Assembly: GCF_019393635.1 (NCBI RefSeq)
Contig: NC_057866.1
Coordinates: 10,302,223 to 10,366,222, forward strand
Direction of reading: 5' to 3'
From: Dromiciops gliroides
Taxonomy: Eukaryota; Chordata; Mammalia; Microbiotheria; Microbiotheriidae
Length of the DNA stretch: 64,000 nucleotides
Shown here one piece after another: positions 33,428 to 64,000 of this stretch. The number at the start of each line of letters is the position of its first letter. Within the stretch, counting starts at the first letter, position 1. The position numbers and the translations under genes are program-made. The notes under the pieces are model-generated. The model did no database searches and was not told the DNA's origin. It was given only the letters and a program-made list of their open reading frames with translations.

Positions 33428-33584
33428 GAGACAGACAGACACAGGCAGACAGAGATACAGAGAGAGACACAGAGAGACATACAGAGACACAGATAGACAC
33501 AATCAGAGACAGAGAGACAAAGAGACAGACAGAGACAGAGAAAGGCAAGAGTAAAGACACACACACACACACACACACACAGAG
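33300..33584. repeat. AGTCCAGC minisatellite, (CA)n and ACAG-rich tract
   Basis: 33300-33371 repeats 'gagtccagcaagagtccag' imperfectly. (CA)n occupies 33396-33423 and 33557-33582. ACAG/AGAC-type tetranucleotides fill the space between. Confidence 0.9.
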
Positions 33585-33638
33585 GTGTTCTGAAAACCTA
33601 GAGGGAAGAGAGTATTTCTGAAAAAATGGTGACTTTTT

Positions 33639-34720
33639 AAAAAATTATTTATTTATTTTAGTTTTCAACATTTATTTAGATAAGATTTCCAATTTCAGTG
33701 TTCTCCCTCCCTCCCTCCCCTAGACAGCAGGTAATCTGATATAGGTTATATATATATATAATAATATATTATTATATATAATATATAATATACAACATAT
33801 ATTATATATATAATAACATTAATCCTATTTCTGCATTAGTCATGTTATACGAGAAGAATCAGAGCAAAAAGGAAAAACCTCAAAAAAGAAAAACAGGACC
33901 AAAAGCAAAAGAAATAGTATGGTCCAATCAGCGTCCATATTCTACAGTTCCCTTTTTTTTTTTTCTGGATTTCGAGAGCCTTTCCCATCACGGGTCCTTT
34001 GGAACTTTCTTGTATCGTTGGATTGGTGAGAAGAATCTAGTCTATCACAGTTGATCAACACATAATGTCGATGATACTGTGTATAATGTTCTTCTGCTTC
34101 TGCTCATCTCACTCATCATCAGCCCACGCAAGACCCTCCAGGTTTCTCTGAACTCCTCCTGCTCATCGTTTCTTACAGCACAATAGTATTCCATTGTATT
34201 CATATACCACAACTTGTTCAGCCATTCCCCAATTGATGGGCGTCCCCTCCATTTCCAATTCCTTGCCACCACGTAAAGAGCAGCTATAAATATTTTTGTA
34301 CATATGGGTCATTTTCCCTTTTCCATGATCTCTTTGGGAAAAAGACCCAAAAGTGGTATTGCTGGGTCAAAGGGTATGCACAGCTTTATAGCCCTTTGGG
34401 CATAATTCCAAATTGCTCTCCAGAATGGTTGGATCAGTTCACAGCTCCACCAACAATGCATTAGTGTTCCAATTTTTCCACAGCTTCTCCAACATTTATT
34501 ATTTTCCTTTTTGGTCATATTAGCCAATCTGATAGGTGTGAGGTGGTTGGTACCTCAGAGTTGTCTTAATTTGCATCTCTCTAATCAATAGTGATTTAGA
34601 GCATTTTTTCACATGAGAATAGATAGCTTTGATTTCTTCATCAGAAAACTGCCTGTTCATATCCTTTGACCATTTCTCAATTGGGGAATGACTTGGATTC
34701 TTATAAATTTTATTTAGTTC
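33639..34720 (-). mobile_element. 5'-truncated L1, antisense (ORF2 C-terminal third and 3'UTR)
   Basis: On the - strand, ORF2 pieces occur at 34520-34744 (NKIYKNPSHSPIEKWSKDMN), 34309-34527 (MHCWWSCELIQPFWRAIWNY, PFDPAIPLLG) and 34045-34272 (LWYMNTMEYYCAVRNDE), broken by frameshifts. The 3'UTR follows with a (TA)n-rich insert at 33748-33812. Flanks with GGTGACTTTT and GGTGACTTCT form an imperfect target duplication. It is the longest and best preserved L1 here, but it lacks RT. Confidence 0.93.
33748..33815. repeat. AT-rich (TA)n tract
   Basis: Imperfect TA/TATA repeat within the L1 3'UTR. The homologous spot in the 21206 copy has only a short TA run, so it expanded here. Confidence 0.85.
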
Positions 34721-34833
34721 AAAAGGGGTGACTTCTGACAGCATCAGAACTGCTGACTGCTGAGGACTCTGGAAGGATGAGTTCAGAGAAAAGGTCTTCA
34801 GATTTGCTAAGGAAGAGAGCCCTGGTCACTTTG

Positions 34834-35006
34834 TTTTTTTTTATTTTTTATGGTTTTTAAAATTTTTTTTTTTTAGGTAATCGGGGTTAAGTGACTTGCC
34901 CAGGGTCACACAGCTAGTAAGTGTCAAATGTCTGAGACTGGATTTGAACTCAGGTCCTCCTGACTCCAGGGCCGGTGCTCTATCCACTGCGCCACCTAGC
35001 TGCCCC
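34834..35006 (-). mobile_element. Marsupial SINE, antisense, 16-bp target duplication
   Basis: AGCCCTGGTCACTTTG at 34818-34833 and 35007-35022 is exact. The tail side carries T/A-rich filler before the T11 run. Confidence 0.95.
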
Positions 35007-36359
35007 AGCCCTGGTCACTTTGGGGAGAGTGGAGAAAACGTGTAGGACCCTGTCATGGATGGCCTTCTCAAGGAATTTAGGCAGGAAAGGGAGGAGGGGT
35101 GGAGGATGACAAACCTATGAGGATGCTTGCATCCAGGGAGGGTTTCTGAAGGATGGGAGACACATGGATGTTTTTGTCCGCAGCAGAGAAGCAACAGGAA
35201 GAGATTGGAGATAAGGGAGTCAGTCCACGCTGGGAAGCTGGGTCCTCTCCTTACTCCTGAGTATGCAGTGGGTCCCACTTTGGGGGACACCTCCATGGAG
35301 CCGGGGCTAGCTCTTCCACAGTCAGTTTACAAACGTTTCTTGGATGCAATGGCTTTGGGGACCCTCCTGGTCAGGTTCCCTCTGAGGTCCAGGCATCCCC
35401 ACCCACAGCCACCACCCACAGTCTGCCAAGGGCCCGAGCGGAGCTTTATAGTTTACCAAGTGATTTCCTCAAAACAGCCTTGTGAGATACCAGGTGCTAC
35501 TGTCTCCATTTTTCTGGATGAGGGTACTGAGGCTCAGAAGGGGTGGGGTCTTGTCAAGCACACCACACAGCTGGGAAGTGTTGGCTTCCCGTCAGAACCT
35601 GGAAGGGAGGGCATCTCAGGGGTTCACTGAGACCAGCGAGGACCTGGACAATCTGGAGAGATGGTCATGGGAGAAGTGTTTGCTGAACCGAAGCGGCAGA
35701 GGGAGGCTCTGGAAGCAGCCACGTCAACCTCTCCTCCTGGCCCTGTGGTCAGGGGGTGTTTGAGGAGAGGCCAGGAGGAAGCATTGAGCTTTTGCCCTGC
35801 CCGACAATGGGGGGGGGTAGACCTTTGTCAAACACCTGTCAAGTGCCAGGCATCCTTGACAGGTATCATCTCCCCTAGATGAGGGGAGGGAACAGGACGA
35901 TTGAACAAAAGGTAAAATGGAAAGGGGGTTGCCGGAGGACTGGGGCCAAGGAGGGCTAGGGCTGCATTAACCTGTCCCAGACCCTTATTAATCTTCTAAC
36001 GTCCTATTGGCCTGGACAGATCCCCAGGCCATGCAGCTCTGAAAGTGAAAACCCTAAGGGTAGGGGGATCTGGAGGGGGCTAATAACAAACTGTGTAAAT
36101 GTGGGAAGGAAGCTCCCAAAGAAGCAGCTAAGGTAGGTCAGGGATCTGGAATTTGCCGTAGGGTAACAAAGTGAAAGAACTCCATAGGAATGAAAGTATG
36201 CCTCTCTTAAGTTGGGGCCCGGGGCAAAGCCCCAGGCGCCCTACCCTAGGTCTACTTCTGCTTAAGGACTATTGTTCCAAAGGCTAAACAGGTGTGAATG
36301 AGCAGCAAACTGTACTGCTGGAGGGGAAACCCAGGCACTTAAGATTTCTGGCCTTTGGA

Positions 36360-36530
36360 AAATACTGTGTGACCCTGGGAGAGTCATTTAACCCCTATTT
36401 GCTTCAGTTTCCTCATCTGTCAAACGGGGAATAATAAGAGTGCCTACCTCCCATGGTTGTTGTGAGGATCAAAAGAGATGAGAATTGCAAAGTGTTTAGC
36501 ATAGTACCTGGCACATAGTAGGGGCTTTCT
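36360..36530 (+). repeat. MIR element
   Basis: 'actgtgtgaccctgggagag', 'cttcagtttcctcatctgtc', 'ggttgttgtgaggatcaaaa' and 'acctggcacatagtagg' follow the standard MIR order. Confidence 0.8.
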
Positions 36531-38570
36531 CAATGCTTATCCTCTGCCACTATCACAGATAGTGAGATAACCTCACTCTGATCCAGTCACCCCGGCCTTG
36601 TTGTCCCTCATCCGTGGTACTAGACCTCCAGCCCTTCAAAGTTCAGCTCTGAGCACTCTGCCCCCCAGGAAGCTCTTTGGGGGCAGGGTCTGGTTCCTTT
36701 TGTATCTAGTGTCTGGCATGTAGTAGATCCACAGAATACATGCTTGTGGCTGGATTGATCTCCTACCCCATCATGGGGGCAGTGGTGGCAGTGGTGGCAG
36801 GGGCCCTGCCAGTAGTGGGGGCAGTACAGATGGGACCTGGTAACTGTTTGGATGGAAAACTTGAGGGGGGAGTTAAAAAAAGTTCTGAGATCCTGAGAGG
36901 AGGAGCCCAGGAAAAGATGAGGCTGGAAAGGGGGTGGGGAGAATGCTCGGGTACTTAGAAGGAGCAGAAAAGGCCTTCTGGAGGTCTGGAGGAGGTGGCC
37001 CCAGTGCCAGAACTTGGAAAGAAGCCAGGAATTCTAGGAGGGAAAGATGAGGAGGGAGGCCTCTGGGCAAAGGGCCCGAGGTGGGAGATAGAAGCCAGAG
37101 AGAGAATCCTGCATTACTTGCCTTTCTCTTGCTCTGCAATCCAGCCAAACTGCCTTCCTGCTCCTAGGGCACAACAGTCCATCTCCCCTCTCCATGCCTT
37201 AACACTGGCTGTCCCCCCCTCCCCCCATGCCCTCCCTCCTCACTTCCAATGCCTTTACAAAAAAAAGCAAACTTTGCTTTTCCCCAGTATTTCTATTTCC
37301 TGCCTCCCCTTCTCCAACCCTCACAACTGGGCTTTGACTCGAGATTCCAATCCTCTTTCCAAAGTTCATCTTAATTCAACTAGCATTTATTAAACACCAA
37401 CTGTGTGTCAGGAACTGTGCATGGGTTACCAAGACAAAAATGAGACAATCCCCAAAGGAGGGGACTTGGAATCTGCTGGGAATGGGGGAGGGGGATAAGA
37501 TAAGTAGCATCTCAGGGTAGGGGGGCAAGTGTTTAACAATTGAGAGGATATGGACATTGTTCTTACGGAAGTCACTTTGGTTGGGCTTCGTAGGGAGCCG
37601 GGAGCTCCAAGAGGTGGAGGGGAAGAACATTCCGGGCTGGGGGGGTGGGGGGCGGGGAGGCGTACCAGCCTATGCAAAGGCAGGGCGGTGGGAGATGGAT
37701 GGACTGTTATATGTGGGAAACAGTCAGGAGGCCAAGCTGGACTGGAATCTCTTCCTGTGAGGAGGATCCACGTGCAATCAATTTCCCCAGCGGGAGCCGG
37801 ATTGTGAAGGGCTCCCGTGGAATGAAGCTTGGAGTTTGTGTCCCTGTAAACTCAGGACCGCAAAGTGCCTGGCACTTAGCGGGTGCTCTAAGTGCTGAAC
37901 TGATTTGGCGGTCAATTGCTCTTCCACTGCCTCCCTAAATCTCGTCCGGAGAGCGGCAGACTCTCATAGACAAAAGGGACCGAAAGAGCTTCTGGTGCAG
38001 CTGGGCCAGAATCCCTTCACAGTCTGTACTGGGAGGTCGGGGGTGGGGGTCATGGAGGCTCCGCCTGGAGCCCCCTCCTCCCCATCACCTCGCTGGCCAG
38101 CTCTGACCCTGGGAAGTCTTTTCGGGTCCAGTCCAAATGCTTGGCAACTTTTACCCGCTGGTTCTGCCCTTGGAATGCGAGCAGAAGTCGCTTAGCCTCT
38201 CGGGGCCTCAGCTTCGCCTTTGGTCCAGGCACTCTCCAAGGCCCGGCAGCAATAGCTCTTTGCTCCTCATACTCCCATTCGAGGGTTCCTGGAGGTATAA
38301 GGTCTCCTCGAACACCAAACCAAACGCGAGGTCTGCAGTGCAAGTATCATCTTAGCCTTATTTCACATATGGGGAAACAGGCTCAGGTAGCGATCCGCTA
38401 GCCACAGGCCTCCTAGCTCCAAACCGAGCACCTTCCACAAGCCCACGCTGGCCCTAAGTCCTCCCTGGGCCTTTCCAGGGCCGATGTCTGGGACTTCTCG
38501 GTGAAATGGTCCTGGGGAGGCACGGAAAAGACAAGGCGTTATTGGCAGTAATGGCCTGGGCAGAGGAGGG

Positions 38571-38594
38571 ACTACATCTCCCAAGAGGCCCTGG
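38571..38594 (+). promoter_or_regulatory. ACTACA-type (ZNF143/THAP11-like) motif upstream of CDC42BPG
   Basis: ACTACATCTCCCAAGAGGCC resembles the vertebrate ACTACAATTCCCAGNNTGC promoter motif bound by ZNF143/THAP11. It lies 659 bases before the start codon. It is one of five such sites in the window. Confidence 0.5.
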
Positions 38595-39040
38595 GCCGGT
38601 CGGCTGCCCCAGCGCCCCAAGGACCCTTATCCAAGACCAGGACCCGGACCACATTGGCCTTGGGTCGACAGAGTTCGTAGTCTCTCCTCCGGACGCCTCA
38701 GGTGGGGCCCCGGGAGGTGACAGGTTTGGTCTGGGGAGCAGGGGAGGAGGCAGGGGCAGGCTTAAGACCCCCCCCCCCCCCAACACACACATACACACAC
38801 TCGCTCAACTTCCTGAACAGGACTTGGGAGCCCTCCCCGTCCCACCCATTCGTCTACCTCCACCTCCGGCCGGCGGCCTCTGATTGGCCGCCAGCTACCT
38901 GTCCGTCAGGGGCGGGGCTGGGGCGGCCCCAGCCCAGGTGAGGTCGCCCGCCCGCCAGCAGGGAGAGGAAGGTGACAGCCGGGGAGGGAGGGAGGGGGGG
39001 TCCAGACGCGGGGGGAGGGGGCCGTGGGTCATCACCAGCC

Positions 39041-39061
39041 ATGCAGCCGGCCGGGCCCTAG
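39041..39061 (+). other. Possible 6-codon upstream ORF in the CDC42BPG 5'UTR
   Basis: ATG CAG CCG GCC GGG CCC TAG, 169 bases before the main start. It matters only if transcription begins upstream of 39041, which is unknown. Confidence 0.35.
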
Positions 39062-39229
39062 TCCGGGAGCAACTGGGGCCGCCGGGGGGCTGCCGGGGGG
39101 CCGGCTCCCCCGGCCCGCAGCGCCTGCCCCCCTCCTGCCCAGCGCAGCCCAGGCCAGGCCAGCCCGGGCCAGCACAGCGCGGCCGAGCGCAGCCCCAGCA
39201 GAGCGCAGCGAAGCGCACCGGAGCGCGCC

Positions 39230-62737
<23,508 letters not shown>

Positions 62738-64000
62738 GCCATCCTGGTTGGGCATACCAGCCTCTCCCTGTGCCAGCCCAAAGAAGGGGCCTGGGAGCAG
62801 GACAGTGACCCAGTGGAGAGCTGATGGTGTGGAGAATCTTGGACCCATGACCGGGTTGGAGTGCCCCCCTGCGGGCAAGGGCGGCGGGCAGGAGGTGGTG
62901 GCCTCCCCAGGATCCGGGCTCAGGCAGTGGGATCCCTCAGGCCTCTGGATCTTTTGGGGGGCTCCCTGGCCAGGGGCAGCTCAAGACGTGATGATCCCAA
63001 TTTCCAACCTCCCCTCATCCGCACACCCCGCCCTAGCATCTGCTGAACCATCTACCTCCCTTGGCCAAGGGGAAGAGAGCCCTCTGTGGGGCTGTGCCCA
63101 GGGGCCTTGCTGAGCCCCTCTGGTGGGGAGGATCCTGCTTGTGCCAAAGCCCCGGGCCCGGGCATGGTGGGTGCTCTTGGGACAGAAATGTGGGTGTGTC
63201 CAAGAGACAAGAAGTGGACAGAGGAGCCCCAGGGGATGGGTTGTGGGGGGAAGGGGGGCAACTGGGGCCTTGGCAGCTGCGGGCCCTGGTTCTTCTGCCG
63301 GGATGGCTCAGAGACTCAGGGATGTGGGCTGTGGAGGCAGCGTGGGAAGACAGAACCTTTGGGAGACAACAGCCTGAGAGGATAAGGCTGAAGTGGGACT
63401 GAGGTGAGAGAAGGAAGGGGGAAGAAGAAAGGAGGGGTGATGGAGAGAAAGTGGGGGAGAGCCAGAGAGAAGGGGGGAGGAGGAAGCATGAGGAAAGAGG
63501 ACTGAATTTGGACACAGGATCTGGGAGCCCAAGGTAACCACCACCTGTCAGTGGAGCAGCACCTATGAAGCACCTACTGTGTGCTATGGGCAGGTCCCCT
63601 CCCCTGCCTCAGCCTGGGGGCTTTCAGGTGCTTCTAGTTCTAAATCTTACGATCCTGTGATTCCGCAGAAGTGGGGGGGGGGGCGTGCAGAAAAGGATGC
63701 AAGGAAGAGAAGGGACAAAAGAAAAGAGGGAGAAGTCAGACAGTGGAGGGGAAGGGAGGGAGGAGGAGAGGTAGAGGAAGAATGAAGGGCGGGCAGAGGG
63801 GAGGTGAACGAGAGGAGGAGGTGGGCAGGATGGAGGAAGAAGAGTGATGAAGAAAAAACAGGCAGGACCTCAAAGAGGAGGCTCCCCTGGAGCAAGGCTA
63901 GACAGAGAGGAAGGAAGCCTCTTGCTAAAGGATTTCCCACCATCCAATCAGCCTGCAGGTGGAGATGACCGGGTAGGGGAGAGGGGCTCAGGGATTATTT
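62738..64000 (+). other. CDC42BPG: CDC42BPG 3'UTR and downstream flank
   Basis: The 3'UTR starts at 62738. I see no AATAAA or ATTAAA to the window end, so the transcript end is not placed. 63380-63500 and 63660-63850 are G/A-rich, and 63555-63660 has an L2/MIR trace ('agcacctatgaagcacctac'). MEN1, next in the human order, is not visible. Confidence 0.6.

Larger units (their letters stand above)
35023..38849. other. Intergenic upstream of CDC42BPG
   Basis: Old MIR/L2 traces at 35430-35600, 35820-35880, 36360-36530, 36655-36760, 37375-37445, 37830-37905 and 38335-38470. 35930-36260 is a repeat-free, less GC-rich stretch. 36770-37200 is G/purine rich. No gene recognised. Confidence 0.6.

Overview
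The window is marsupial nuclear DNA. Marsupial-type tRNA-derived SINEs occur about 25 times, and there are 3' ends of an opossum-like L1 family and a piece of a BovB/RTE LINE. The two protein genes are vertebrate genes with ordinary GT-AG introns. The species cannot be named from the sequence alone.

Two genes are present, both on the + strand. EHD1 enters from the left edge. Its last four coding exons (432-529, 12253-12665, 14312-14476, 14909-15433) encode about residue 136 to the C-terminus of the endocytic-recycling ATPase, including the EH domain. A probable 3'UTR runs to about 16950. The complete coding region of CDC42BPG (MRCK gamma kinase) lies at 39230-62737. I could join 37 coding exons in frame to 1541 codons: AGC kinase, coiled coil, C1, PH, CNH and CRIB. 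Its first exon sits in a GC-rich CpG-island-like promoter at about 38850-39420. EHD1 next to CDC42BPG in the same orientation matches human 11q13, where MEN1 would follow. MEN1 is not reached here.

The roughly 22 kb between the genes (about 17000-38850) holds no gene I can support. It is a repeat graveyard: SINEs, two antisense L1 tails (21206-21967, 33639-34720), a BovB fragment (31175-32127), a tandem duplication of a SINE plus trinucleotide repeat (18481-19085), microsatellites and old MIR/L2-like debris. The large EHD1 intron (530-12252) has L1 sequence with a second L1 nested in it and a divergent antisense L1. CDC42BPG introns carry several locally amplified minisatellites.

I found no CRISPR, operon or other exotic gene system. 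The more unusual signals are a 49-bp-arm inverted repeat (28755-28875), nested insertions reusing one target site (26356-27173), a SINE-carrying tandem duplication, and ACTACA-type (ZNF143/THAP11-like) motifs around the CDC42BPG promoter and early introns.
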